Assembly: GCA_052034005.1 (NCBI GenBank)
Contig: JBPOJB010000004.1
Coordinates: 3,455-67,454 of the forward strand
Length of the DNA: 64,000 nucleotides
DNA from: JAAYDI01 sp052034005
GTDB lineage: Bacteria > Planctomycetota > Planctomycetia > Pirellulales > Pirellulaceae
Direction: 5' to 3'
How positions within the stretch are numbered: the first letter of the stretch is position 1; each line of letters starts with the position of its first letter. The notes under the pieces are model-generated. The model saw only the letters and a program-made list of their open reading frames with translations. It was not told where the DNA came from and did no database searches. This document shows, piece after piece, positions 38,901-46,407 of this stretch. The position numbers were made by a program, and so were the translations under genes.

Positions 38901-39062
38901 TTGCTGGCGTTTGTTCCCAGCTTGCAGCTGGTCATCGCACGCCAGACCGGCAGCGCCGGCGGGTGGGATTACGTCGGATACCTTCGCCGTGCCTGTGCGG
39001 CCGCGCTCACGCAGCAGCCCATGGAGTCGCCATCGGACGGCGAGCGCGCACCGGCACCATGA
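35922..39062 (+). CDS. Secreted three-domain enzyme: two GH-A-like TIM barrels fused to a class C beta-lactamase-type hydrolase
   Basis: 1046 residues, signal peptide MRTAFLVLAIALAALVSPRAVGG, with GGAAGGG-like AGGG ribosome binding sequence (GGAAGGG) ahead of the ATG. Domain 1 (about 25-340) is a TIM barrel, with DGFNWLRVWATWNSFG and LDLANEHD where Glu166 is in the acid/base position. Domain 2 (about 365-680) is a second barrel: MVNAVFEDANKPDFDAEANMDEF and VLEITNEFGHPGFDHP, with Glu526 in the same position. Domain 3 (about 700-1035) is a serine beta-lactamase/esterase fold with Ser746-V-S-Lys749, a YST triad element in place of YxN, and FGSGGQLLAFVP near the end. Such a fusion may couple glycosidic cleavage to ester removal. 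Catalysis by each domain is inferred from motifs only. Confidence 0.78.
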   Translation: MRTAFLVLAIALAALVSPRAVGGTTLGIDGTRLTIDGKATFLLGFSYYGALGASESSVRQDLDDAQRDGFNWLRVWATWNSFGQDVSAFDAVGAPRQPFMDHLKWLVAECDRRGLIVDVTLARGSVQGQSAIGGGLPDFDAHRRAVTSLVTELRPWRNWFLDLANEHDIRDFRYVSAQEISQLRACVQEIDRDRLVTASCGGHDLDEVSLRRALLTEELDFITPHRPRHAASPGETESVTRAMLETMKQIGRVVPVLHQEPFRRGFSAWEPSADDFLTDLRGAVAGGAAGWCFHNGSQRDVPDGQPRRSFDMSGRRLYDQLDPEERRMLHQLSRDRFWSRSAAHSPGAEAAAPPTGAPVRAGEPATRVSIHQGRWQINGRWTNPGSAAEGLLMNVRMVNAVFEDANKPDFDAEANMDEFIAAIPAYTAHGVNAFTICLQGGLPGYEGAVNSAFEADGALRPSYLARVEKVIGACDRAGAVVILGCFYQRQDQLLEDEAAVRRAVSNVAAWIREAGFGNVVLEITNEFGHPGFDHPLLQAAAGQAELIRLARQVHPQLLVSTSGLGDARLADEAAQAADFLLIHFNTTDLADYGRRIEALKKYEKPIVCNEDEKCGTDGARAAQRCVEHGAAWGLMEFEVNQRAPFRFQGSDDDPTVYAALRRLTTPPADGDYFPPSESQGGWRTLTDPGEIRRLAGMDPERLAELRDWLLRSDDRNFAAVVIRNGYIVLEVERGNSAKTDIGRVASVSKAVCATVLAIASEQSQSGALPRRMTFDDLAFDFIPWAQPLSDPRKARITVKQLLNHTSGLCPEALGAPNDGSWEYVLGLSGDPRTAQLAFDPGTGCGYSTHGPCHAALVCETVTGRPYDEFAVEALFKPIGCEHWWFQYYDGGPRIGRHPSHAIGMPARDLARIGYCLLHNGRWGGRQIVPQWFIDQTAQPTHDVETRELRWQFNPQIFSHGWELPARLAGDNTEHWRGDGIPPDARSKFGSGGQLLAFVPSLQLVIARQTGSAGGWDYVGYLRRACAAALTQQPMESPSDGERAPAP

Positions 39063-39438
39063 GGGCTCGCGCGGCGGCGCCGCTCGGCTTCCAGCTGGGG
39101 TGGTGAAAATCGGGGAAAACTTCGCCTGTCCTGCTGTGGGAAGATTTGTTCCATTGGTGATCGTCTCTGGACGTCGATGAGCAAGCCGGTGTGTCCGTAC
39201 CGGCGGATAGGGACGCATGACGACGCCTGAGATTAGGGCCGTCCCGTTGGGACTTGGGTCTGGTGGGTGTACGCGACCCTGCGGCCCGGCTCGCACGGCT
39301 CGCCGGGCCTTCGCCCTGGGCTGTGATAGAGCGGACGGTCCCGGCGCGGGCCATGCTTGTGATCGTCAGCCGGCGCGGGCTAGAATCAGCCCGGTGCTCC
39401 ATCCCGTATCTTGCGCCGCGTTGCAGGTGTGCCGCGCC
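39063..39438. other. Spacer before lipoprotein gene
   Basis: 376 bases without a supported gene. It holds the promoter described at 39357-39386; otherwise nothing noted. Confidence 0.4.
39357..39386 (+). promoter_or_regulatory. Predicted promoter of the lipoprotein gene
   Basis: TTGTGA (39357-39362) and TAGAAT (39381-39386) are separated by 18 bp and lie about 50 bases before the chosen ATG. Confidence 0.45.
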
Positions 39439-42039
39439 ATGATCCGATGTCCAATCTGGCTGCTTGCCGCTGCCTGGCTCATCGGCTGTGGATCATTGTC
39501 GGCGGCGGACGACTCCGCACGGCTCTGGATTCCCATGTCCCCGGCGACCTGCTCGGCGGACGAAGGCTGCCAGTGGCTGCCGAGCGGCTCCGAATTCGAT
39601 TTCCCGGCCGAGCGGATTCGGCGCAACCTCCACTATCTCGCTGCGCCGCAACCGGGCGAAGACTGGACGCATTGGCTGCAGGCTCTGCGGGATTACCGCA
39701 CGTCGGTTCGCTCGCGGTTGAATGACCCGGCCGCGATCGCCATCCACATGCGGTTCGACGGCGTGCGGGCCTGGGCGCGCGCGGCGCGCGGCTGGGCCTG
39801 GGCGGTCGATCTGGCCCCGGGCGAGGAGGTGCGGTTGCATGGCGAGGCCCGCGTGCTGGACGGCAATGACCGGCTCTGCGTGGCGTTCGATTTTCTGGGC
39901 CGGACCGCCGGCCTGGACGGGCCCTGGCAGGGCTGGTCCGGCGTGGTTGATGCGGCGACGCTCGGCCGCGAGGACGGCTGGCACCGCTTCGAGGTCACCG
40001 TGACCGTCCCGCTGTTCGACGCCGGCGCGCAGTGGGTTCGGCCCATCCTGGGAATGGATGGGACCTTCGACAAGACACCGGGCCATGTTGCTCTGCGCAG
40101 GCTGGAATGGGGCGTGGTGAGAACCGCCGCGCGGGAGCGGGCGTACGACGAGCTGCGAGCCGGATTGCCCGAGCGTGTCGAGTTCGACGATTCGATCTAT
40201 GGCCGCGCGGACCAGCAGTGGATGACGCGGAACTTCGTGTGCGGCTTTCTGTTCACTTATGACCGTTCGTTCTGGGATCCCGACCAGTTGGAGTATCGGA
40301 TCGGGCCCTTGTGTGCGGATGCGGTTCGCGAGTTCGGCGGCTACGACTCCGTCGTCATCTGGCATGCGTACCCGCGGATCGGCACGGACCGGCGCAATCA
40401 GTTCGATTTCTTTCGCGACATGCCGGGCGGGCTAGCGGGCGTTCGGGGTGCGGTGCGCGCGTTTCAGCGTCAGGGCGTGCGCGTGTTCCTGCCGTATAAT
40501 CCGTGGGACACCGGCACGAGTCGCGAGCAGGAAAGCGATGACGACGCGCTCGCCCGACTGGTCGAGGCTACTCAGGCCGACGGCCTGTTCCTGGATACCA
40601 TGCTCGCAGCGCCCACGGGCCTGCGCGAAGCGATCGATGCCGTCCGACCGGGCGTCGCGTTCGAACCGGAGGGCCATCCCTCGCTGGCGGAGATGCAGCA
40701 GTGCAGCGCCTCGTGGGCCCAGTGGCTCCTGGCGTACCCGGAAATCGGCGTGCTGCATCTGAAGTGGATCGAACCGCGCCATATGCAGCATCAGATTCGC
40801 CGCTGGGACAAGTCGCACCAACCGGAGCTGGCCGCGGCCTGGCTCAATGGCAGCGGCATACTCGTGTGGGAGAACGTCTTCGGCTACTGGAACCCGTGGA
40901 ACTCCGAAGACCGCGCGACGCTGCGCAGGATGGCGCCCGTCTGGCGGCACTTCGCTGACCACTTCGCCCGGGGTGACTGGCTGCCGTACTATCCGATTCC
41001 GCAACCGGGTACGTACGCCTCGTGCTGGCAGCGCGGCGGGACGCGCTTGTGGACGATCGCCCGGCCGGAAGGAGGCGCCGCGGACACGATCGCCCTGGAG
41101 ATCGATGATCGCGCGGAAGAGTTCGTCGATCTGTGGCAGGGGGTCCCGATTCGGCCGACAAGGATCGACCGCAAGGTCCGCCTGGAACTGCCGCTCATCC
41201 GATACGGTGCGGTCGCAGCGTTTCCACGCGGTGCAGCGGACGCGTCGTTGCAGGAGCTCGTCGCCGCACAGCGGGAAGAGGCGCGGCGGCGCGTGCCGAC
41301 TCCGCAGGAAGATGACTGGATTCGCGCGCAGAGCGTCATCGACCCGGTGGCCGACCCACACACGGCATCGGTTCCGCAGCCAGGCGGCCAATTCGTCCGG
41401 CCGGGCATGCTGACCGTCGACGGCGGCCGGTTCACCTTCACATTGCGGCACATGCGGCGGGAGTGTGGCTGCTATCCCGATCCGGGTACGCCGCCGGAGG
41501 AGTGGGACGCGTTCCTGATTGGGACTCCGCACGATCAACCCCTGGAGCACGTCGTGACAGCCGACGTAGCGCGGTGCCAGATCGATGCGTCGCCTGTCAG
41601 CAACGCGCAGTTCGAGACGTTCCTCCGCGACAGCGGCTACCGGCCTGCGATCCCCGACAACTTCCTGAAGCACTGGGGAGGCGCTTCCTGCCCGGCGGAG
41701 CTGCGCGACCGGCCGGTCGTGTACGTCGATATCGAGGATGCCCGGGCGTACGCCGACTGGGCCGGCACACGACTGCCCAGCGAGTGGGAGTGGCATCGCG
41801 GCGCCGCGCAACACGCCGCGGCGTTCCAGCGCGGGGAAGTCTGGGAGTGGACGGAAGGCGTCCGCGATGACGGCCACACGCGGTTCGTCATGTTGCGTGG
41901 TGGTTGTCGCTGGAAAGCCGAAGGTTCCATCTGGTATTTCCCGACCGGTCCGCAGCCGATCGAGACGCACGCCAAGTTCCTGCTCCTGGCCCCCGGACTC
42001 GATCGCTGCGCCACCATCGGTTTCCGTTGCGCGCGCTGA
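39439..42039 (+). CDS. Secreted lipoprotein: glycosidase-like region plus C-terminal FGE-sulfatase (SUMF1-like) domain
   Basis: ATG 39439 is chosen because it gives MIRCPIWLLAAAWLIGCGSLS, a lipobox (LIGC). 866 residues. About 90-230 is a jelly-roll/CBM-like part. About 240-560 resembles a TIM-barrel glycosidase or transferase with LFTYDRSFWDP, GVRVFLPYNPWDTG, ADGLFLDTML and VAFEPEGHP. About 650-866 is an FGE-sulfatase/C-lectin-like domain: MLTVDGGRFTF, VSNAQFETFLRDSGYRP, PVVYVDIEDARAYADWAGTRLPSEWEWH and IGFRCAR. The Cys pair that makes formylglycine in true FGE is not visible (the RGG motif continues CRWKAEGS), so it is unlikely to activate sulfatases. It may bind ligand. Confidence 0.72.
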   Translation: MIRCPIWLLAAAWLIGCGSLSAADDSARLWIPMSPATCSADEGCQWLPSGSEFDFPAERIRRNLHYLAAPQPGEDWTHWLQALRDYRTSVRSRLNDPAAIAIHMRFDGVRAWARAARGWAWAVDLAPGEEVRLHGEARVLDGNDRLCVAFDFLGRTAGLDGPWQGWSGVVDAATLGREDGWHRFEVTVTVPLFDAGAQWVRPILGMDGTFDKTPGHVALRRLEWGVVRTAARERAYDELRAGLPERVEFDDSIYGRADQQWMTRNFVCGFLFTYDRSFWDPDQLEYRIGPLCADAVREFGGYDSVVIWHAYPRIGTDRRNQFDFFRDMPGGLAGVRGAVRAFQRQGVRVFLPYNPWDTGTSREQESDDDALARLVEATQADGLFLDTMLAAPTGLREAIDAVRPGVAFEPEGHPSLAEMQQCSASWAQWLLAYPEIGVLHLKWIEPRHMQHQIRRWDKSHQPELAAAWLNGSGILVWENVFGYWNPWNSEDRATLRRMAPVWRHFADHFARGDWLPYYPIPQPGTYASCWQRGGTRLWTIARPEGGAADTIALEIDDRAEEFVDLWQGVPIRPTRIDRKVRLELPLIRYGAVAAFPRGAADASLQELVAAQREEARRRVPTPQEDDWIRAQSVIDPVADPHTASVPQPGGQFVRPGMLTVDGGRFTFTLRHMRRECGCYPDPGTPPEEWDAFLIGTPHDQPLEHVVTADVARCQIDASPVSNAQFETFLRDSGYRPAIPDNFLKHWGGASCPAELRDRPVVYVDIEDARAYADWAGTRLPSEWEWHRGAAQHAAAFQRGEVWEWTEGVRDDGHTRFVMLRGGCRWKAEGSIWYFPTGPQPIETHAKFLLLAPGLDRCATIGFRCAR

Positions 42040-42082
42040 CCTCCGGAACGTGGCGTTCGGCTATGCGCGGTTCCGACGCGGG

Positions 42083-42128
42083 CCGCGGCGTCGTGACAGC
42101 CCGGCCCGCGGCGTCGTGACAGCCCGGC
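42083..42128. repeat. Two perfect tandem copies of a 23-bp unit
   Basis: Unit CCGCGGCGTCGTGACAGCCC plus GGC, at 42083-42105 and 42106-42128, then a partial third unit. Located just after the lipoprotein gene. Confidence 0.85.
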
Positions 42129-42141
42129 CTGCGGACGCAAC

Positions 42142-42186
42142 AAAAAAAAGGTCATGGTACGTCGCTCCGTCGTCATACCATGACCT
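42142..42186 (-). terminator. Intrinsic terminator, minus strand (second of two)
   Basis: An 11-bp perfect stem, AGGTCATGGTA (42149-42159) with TACCATGACCT (42176-42186). Read on the minus strand it is followed by eight T residues. Confidence 0.8.
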
Positions 42187-42282
42187 CTATCCTGAAACGG
42201 GATGACCAGATGGCTATCCCGCCCTCCCGGTCTCGTGTACCCGTTGTATCGGCTATGGCGCACCGGTGGCTCAAGCCGATTC

Positions 42283-42321
42283 TGAAAGAAAAGGGGCGAG
42301 TCCGGCTGGCGGACTCGCCCC
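42283..42321 (-). terminator. Intrinsic terminator, minus strand (first of two)
   Basis: A 12-bp perfect stem, GGGGCGAGTCCG (42293-42304) with CGGACTCGCCCC (42310-42321), and a 5-nt loop. On the minus strand TTTTCTTTC follows. Sits about 175 bases past the stop of the Cys-rich protein gene. Confidence 0.8.
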
Positions 42322-42496
42322 TGGCGTCCTTTCTCGCACCATCCCGGACATACTCCCCAACACAATCCGGGCGGGTCAGGAAAGGTCGGTGGTCAAGTCG
42401 GGCTGCACGGCGCCACCGCGCGGGCCATTGCGGTGCGAGACGGAACTGGGGACCGGCGCACCGCAATAGCCGCGCCGCAGGCGACGCCGACGCGGA

Positions 42497-43192
42497 TTAT
42501 CGTGGCGGCAGCCGACCAGTGCGCTGCGGCGACCAGCCTCGGCGCGAAGATGTCACGACGGGCTCGTGGGCCGCAGGTGGATCGGATGGCGGAGACGGTT
42601 CCGGCTCCACAGCCTCCTCCGGTTGTGCCGGAGTGGGCTGGGCCGGCTCACCGATCTCGTGCGTAGCCGTCTCGGCCGGCATCATCATCTCCGCGGGGGC
42701 CGCGTCGTCGCAGCTGCAGGAGGGCATTCGGCGACACGCGGGACCGCTCAGGCGCGCCCGCAGCGCCGGAAAGCGGCAGCTCTCAAGCAGCGGGCTCGGC
42801 CGTGCACGGCATCCAAGACAATCGCGAAAACTGGGGTAACAGCGGGAAGATTCGCACGCAGCTGTGATCCCCCAGCAGCGCTGTCGGTCGGCGCAGTAGG
42901 TCTCCCAGAGCGGACCGAATCCACCAAAATACTCAGCGCAACAGTCACAGTCGTCCGACTTGCGCTGCGCGCCGTACCCCGGGTGGGAGCCCACGTGCGG
43001 CGGGTGCAGAGCGGTTGGCAGCACCGAGACCGCAGGATCACTCTCCATCAATGTCGGGTTGTTGGCCAGCGCCGGCCCACTGAGGTTCATGCCGGGCGGC
43101 ACGGGAACGGGATCGTCCGTGGGGCCCGCTGCGTACGTCGGATGCACGCACAACAGGCCCAGCAGAACAATCAGGACGAGATGTCCTCGCAT
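42497..43192 (-). CDS. Secreted Cys-rich, Pro/Glu-tailed protein of unknown function
   Basis: Start at ATG 43192 with AAGGAG 7 bases upstream gives 231 residues, signal peptide MRGHLVLIVLLGLLCVHPTYA. A central stretch of about 85 residues (KSDDCDCCAEYF to CSCDD) contains 13 cysteines, suggesting a disulfide-bonded or metal-binding extracellular module. The C-terminal ~60 residues are Pro/Glu/Ala-rich (PAQPTPAQPEEAVEPEPSPP). No family recognised. Two intrinsic terminators downstream and a good ribosome binding site support a real, expressed gene. The LRR gene is divergent on the other side. Confidence 0.65.
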   Translation of the reverse strand: MRGHLVLIVLLGLLCVHPTYAAGPTDDPVPVPPGMNLSGPALANNPTLMESDPAVSVLPTALHPPHVGSHPGYGAQRKSDDCDCCAEYFGGFGPLWETYCADRQRCWGITAACESSRCYPSFRDCLGCRARPSPLLESCRFPALRARLSGPACRRMPSCSCDDAAPAEMMMPAETATHEIGEPAQPTPAQPEEAVEPEPSPPSDPPAAHEPVVTSSRRGWSPQRTGRLPPR

Positions 43193-43655
43193 GATCGACT
43201 CCTTTTCGAGAGGGGGAGTTCCGTCATTGGGGAGGCCGCAAGGGGGGGGATAGAACGGGTACCAGGTTGGCCCAGGGGTTGTGGAACACCGATCCACGTA
43301 GCGCACGGCGTAAAGGTGTGCCGCGGCGGGTGTCCTGCTACCCGTCATTGTGAACATGCCCCGCAGTTCTCATGCAGGCAAATGGTGGTGTTTCTTTTTT
43401 TCAACAACTCTCCAGCGTTAACCTGTTGCAGACGACATATCCTGACCGGTCGCCATGTGATGGGCGTGGCGACCCCGCCGACCGGTGGCCCGGCGGCCAC
43501 GGACCGCGAGGGGGGCAGCCGTCGCCGGACAGACGCGGATCGGCCGGTTATGCAGGGCATCCGGGTTGCCGTCGAGTTCGCAGTCGGGATACGATCAGGC
43601 ATTGGGCGCGTGCCTCTCGGCGATTCCGGATAGTGTGGCGGCAGGTTGTCACGGC
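43193..43655. other. Divergent spacer with an AT-rich patch
   Basis: 463 bases. A patch at about 43380-43445 is clearly less GC-rich than its surroundings and contains a T7 run at 43396-43402, likely promoter DNA for one or both divergent genes. No convincing -35/-10 pair picked. Confidence 0.35.
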
Positions 43656-44480
43656 ATGACGGACACTTCAGAGATCCATGACGATGCGGACGGCGTATCC
43701 GGTTCCGGCCTGCGCGGTGCGGAAGTCGAGTTGGGCGAGTCGCATCGGCCGCGTTTCTGGCTGCGGATGCTGGTCGGAGTGGCGTTAGTGATCGGCATGG
43801 CCGTTGGCTATTTCGCCATGGGGTATCAGAAGGCGGCCCGGCAGGCGGAGGCCATCGATGCGATCGTGCGGGCCGGCGGTCGCGTCTACCTGGACTATCA
43901 ATGGTCGCAGGACGAGCCGGTGACGGACGCGAAACGGCCCCAGGCGGCCTGGGTCCGGCGCTTGATCGGCGACACCCTGCTGGACCGCGCGGTCGCGGTG
44001 GATCTGCGGGGCGTGGAACGGCCGGACGACATTGCCCGTTTGCTGCTTCTGCTGCCCTATGTGTGCGACATCCGTGCCGGCGATACGCTGTTGTCGGACG
44101 AGTCGCTGGCGGCCTGGCGCGGGAAACGTGGGCTCACCGGGCTCGACCTGCAGGGCACTCGGGTCACGGATGCGGGCATCGAGCACCTGTCGCACTTGTC
44201 TGGGTTGGCAACCCTCTCGCTTGCGCGGACCGCCGTCTCCGACAAGTCGGTTGCGGCCCTTGAGCGGTGTCGGCGGCTCGAGAAGCTGGACCTGTCGGAC
44301 ACCCGGGTGAGCGCATCGGCGATTCAGCGTTTGCGCGACCGCCTGCCGAAATGCCGCATCAAGGCGACAGCTTCGCGTGCGGCCCGGTCGGCGATCATCC
44401 GACACCTAACCGGCTCAGCGACTCTTCGAACTCCGGTCGCGGCAAGTGGGGAAACAGGTTGCACCAGCGCTCGGAGTTGA
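43656..44480 (+). CDS. Membrane-anchored leucine-rich repeat protein
   Basis: 274 residues from ATG 43656. A cytoplasmic N-terminus of ~30 residues precedes one membrane helix (about 34-55, MLVGVALVIGMAVGYFAMGY). Leucine-rich repeats of the planctomycete type follow: LTGLDLQGTRVTDAGIEHLSHLSG, LATLSLARTAVSDKSVAALERC and LEKLDLSDTRVSASAIQRL. The final ~25 residues after RLPKCRIKA are Ser/Ala/Thr-rich and overlap the end of the convergent RmlD-like gene by 86 bases, so the true functional end may be near RLPKC. Role likely protein binding at the membrane. Confidence 0.75.
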   Translation: MTDTSEIHDDADGVSGSGLRGAEVELGESHRPRFWLRMLVGVALVIGMAVGYFAMGYQKAARQAEAIDAIVRAGGRVYLDYQWSQDEPVTDAKRPQAAWVRRLIGDTLLDRAVAVDLRGVERPDDIARLLLLLPYVCDIRAGDTLLSDESLAAWRGKRGLTGLDLQGTRVTDAGIEHLSHLSGLATLSLARTAVSDKSVAALERCRRLEKLDLSDTRVSASAIQRLRDRLPKCRIKATASRAARSAIIRHLTGSATLRTPVAASGETGCTSARS

Positions 44481-45294
44481 GCGACGTGTCGCGCGGACGA
44501 GGCTCTGACCCGGGGACATCATCGCGCAGCACGCTCTGCATCATGGACGCGTCTCGGCCGAGGAACAGGGCCAGGCGCTGGCCCATTTCCAGCCGTGACA
44601 GCCGCTGCGGGCCTCCGAAATGCAGGATTCCAGTCACCTCCGCGCTGACGACGTCCAGCAGCCCCTGGGCGGCGAGCTGCAGGCTCAGCGGCGTCCGCCA
44701 TTCGTCGCTGAACAGCCGGCAGGCCGTGCCGGTGTGTATCGCCTCCATCTGCTGCGCAAAGAACGACGGCCGACCGTTGATGGGCGGCCCGAACAGCAGG
44801 CTGATCCGCAGCACCAGGTGGCGTGGATGGTCCAGCACCGCGCGCTCTGCCGTCGCCTTCGTCTGCCCGTAGACGGAAAGCGGAGTCGGGCAGTCCGTCT
44901 CGCAGTACCACGGCTTGTCGCCGCCAAACACCAGGTCGGTCGACACGTAGACCAGACGCGCCGGGCGGCGGTCGGCCAGGTCGGCCAGGAGTCGTGTGCC
45001 GGTGGCGTTGATCTGGCGCGCTTGGTCCGGATTGCGAAAACAGTCGCCCACGCCGCTCATGGCAGCCGCATGGATCACGAAATCCGGATCGGCCTCGCGG
45101 AAGGCCGTGATCACCTGGTCCGTGTCCCGCAGATCCACGCTCCGGCACGGATATCCGAACAACTCGACGTTGGGCCGCATGCTCCACGCGACCGCGGGCC
45201 AGTCGCGGGCCCGCAGTTCCCGCAAGAGGTAGCTGCCCAATTGTCCCGAGGCGCCCGTCACAAGGATCCGGCCCGGTGCGCTCTTGCCGCTCAT
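44395..45294 (-). CDS. RmlD-like sugar-nucleotide reductase (dTDP-4-dehydrorhamnose reductase family SDR)
   Basis: 299 residues from ATG 45294 (GAGG upstream). Extended SDR: NAD(P)-binding GASGQLGSY near the N-terminus, VDLRDTDQVITAFREADPDFVIHAAAMSGVG, then YVSTDLVFGG and catalytic YGQTK. RISLLFGPP and PLSLQLAAQGLLDV match the RmlD substrate domain. It would reduce a 4-keto sugar nucleotide for cell-surface polysaccharide, though other rhamnose genes are absent, so the substrate is open. It starts 16 bases after the ZIP gene stop and is probably co-transcribed. TACAAT (minus strand, 45366-45371) is a possible internal -10. Confidence 0.82.
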   Translation of the reverse strand: MSGKSAPGRILVTGASGQLGSYLLRELRARDWPAVAWSMRPNVELFGYPCRSVDLRDTDQVITAFREADPDFVIHAAAMSGVGDCFRNPDQARQINATGTRLLADLADRRPARLVYVSTDLVFGGDKPWYCETDCPTPLSVYGQTKATAERAVLDHPRHLVLRISLLFGPPINGRPSFFAQQMEAIHTGTACRLFSDEWRTPLSLQLAAQGLLDVVSAEVTGILHFGGPQRLSRLEMGQRLALFLGRDASMMQSVLRDDVPGSEPRPRDTSLNSERWCNLFPHLPRPEFEESLSRLGVG

Positions 45295-45310
45295 GGGACA
45301 CCTCGCTTGT

Positions 45311-46387
45311 TCAGGGTACACGACCAGGTCCCGATGCGCTTCCGCCTGCCCCAGGACGCGACACTATTGTACCCGATCCGCCGACTGGAAACATCGGATA
45401 GCGAGAACAGGGGACCTGATGGGCGGAGTCGGCTTCAGCCGGGTGATCCTGGTCCGGCCATCGTGGTGACGTCGTCATGACTTCCTGCACCAGCGGCTCT
45501 TGAGCGTGTTGGTGTCCGTGCTCGTGTGCATGCTCCGGCTCGAAGAACCCGATGGCGAACGACAGCGCGACGCCCGCCAGCAGGGCGGAGAAGAGTATGA
45601 TGCGGTCGTGATGATGGAACTGGATCTCGGGCAGGATGTCGGCCAGCGCGATGCAGAGGAATACGCCGGCCGAAAAGCCGAGCGCACAGCCGACTGCGAC
45701 ATGCTGGCCGGCCTCCAACTTCCGGCTGCCGAAGAAGAACACGAGCGCGCCGAGCGGGCAGACCAACGCGAAGAGCAGGTTCACGATACTGCACGCCCAG
45801 CGACTCCAACGCTGAATGACCATCACCGACATGATCGACAGCGAATCGAGCGGCTTGTGGAACAGCACGGCCAGGAACGTCCCGGCTCCTAGCATGCCCA
45901 CCGCCCGCGCGCGACCACCCGCCGCCATCACGCTGGCGGCCACCGCCACGCCGTCGACCAGCGAGTGGACGGCCAGGCCCAGCAGCAGGCCCAGCCAGGT
46001 GAGTCGCCGCCCGCCGTGCACCGCGCCCGGCTCGGCCGGGTGTCGGCAGTCGTGGTGGGCGTGCGGGCCCTGTGATTCTGCCGGCTCCGTGCCGTTGGAA
46101 CCGGGTGCCGGGCCGTGCTGGTGCACATTGAACACGCGAATGGTCAGGAACATGGCCAGCAGGCCGAGCATGCAGGACCAGGCGGCGTAGTCCAGGTTAT
46201 CCATCTGGACGACCGCATGGGGCAGCATGTGCAGAATCGCCACGCCCAGCATCAGGCCGCCCACGAAGCTCATCATGAGCTGCATGCGGGTGTGCGTCAG
46301 CCGCATCCACAGGGGCAGCCAGCCGCCCGCGAGCGAAGCGAGCGTCAAGCAAACACAGTAAATCGCGATCAGGATGGCGGGCCACAT
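45311..46387 (-). CDS. ZIP family divalent metal transporter
   Basis: 358 residues from ATG 46387, with eight predicted helices. Family motifs: a first helix pair with AILIAIYCVCLTLASLAGG, HMLPHAV in helix 2-3, the metal-path helix LGLAVHSLVDGVAVAASV (HSxxDG) and the next helix LAVLFHKPLDSLSIM (HKxxDS). Loops are rich in His (PHAHHDCRHP and HAHEHGHQHAQE), as in zinc importers. The C-terminal ~50 residues beyond the last His-rich stretch are Pro/Gly/Ser-rich and unlike the family; they may be a cytoplasmic or periplasmic tail. Lies 20 bases after the SGNH gene. Likely imports Zn or Fe. Confidence 0.85.
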   Translation of the reverse strand: MWPAILIAIYCVCLTLASLAGGWLPLWMRLTHTRMQLMMSFVGGLMLGVAILHMLPHAVVQMDNLDYAAWSCMLGLLAMFLTIRVFNVHQHGPAPGSNGTEPAESQGPHAHHDCRHPAEPGAVHGGRRLTWLGLLLGLAVHSLVDGVAVAASVMAAGGRARAVGMLGAGTFLAVLFHKPLDSLSIMSVMVIQRWSRWACSIVNLLFALVCPLGALVFFFGSRKLEAGQHVAVGCALGFSAGVFLCIALADILPEIQFHHHDRIILFSALLAGVALSFAIGFFEPEHAHEHGHQHAQEPLVQEVMTTSPRWPDQDHPAEADSAHQVPCSRYPMFPVGGSGTIVSRPGAGGSASGPGRVP

Positions 46388-46407
46388 GAGCGGGACTCGT
46401 ACTCCCC

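Noticed and set aside
42180..42839. Plus-strand open frame across the two minus-strand terminators
   Set aside because: It runs through both hairpins and opposite the Cys-rich gene; the minus-strand gene has signal peptide, ribosome binding site and terminators.
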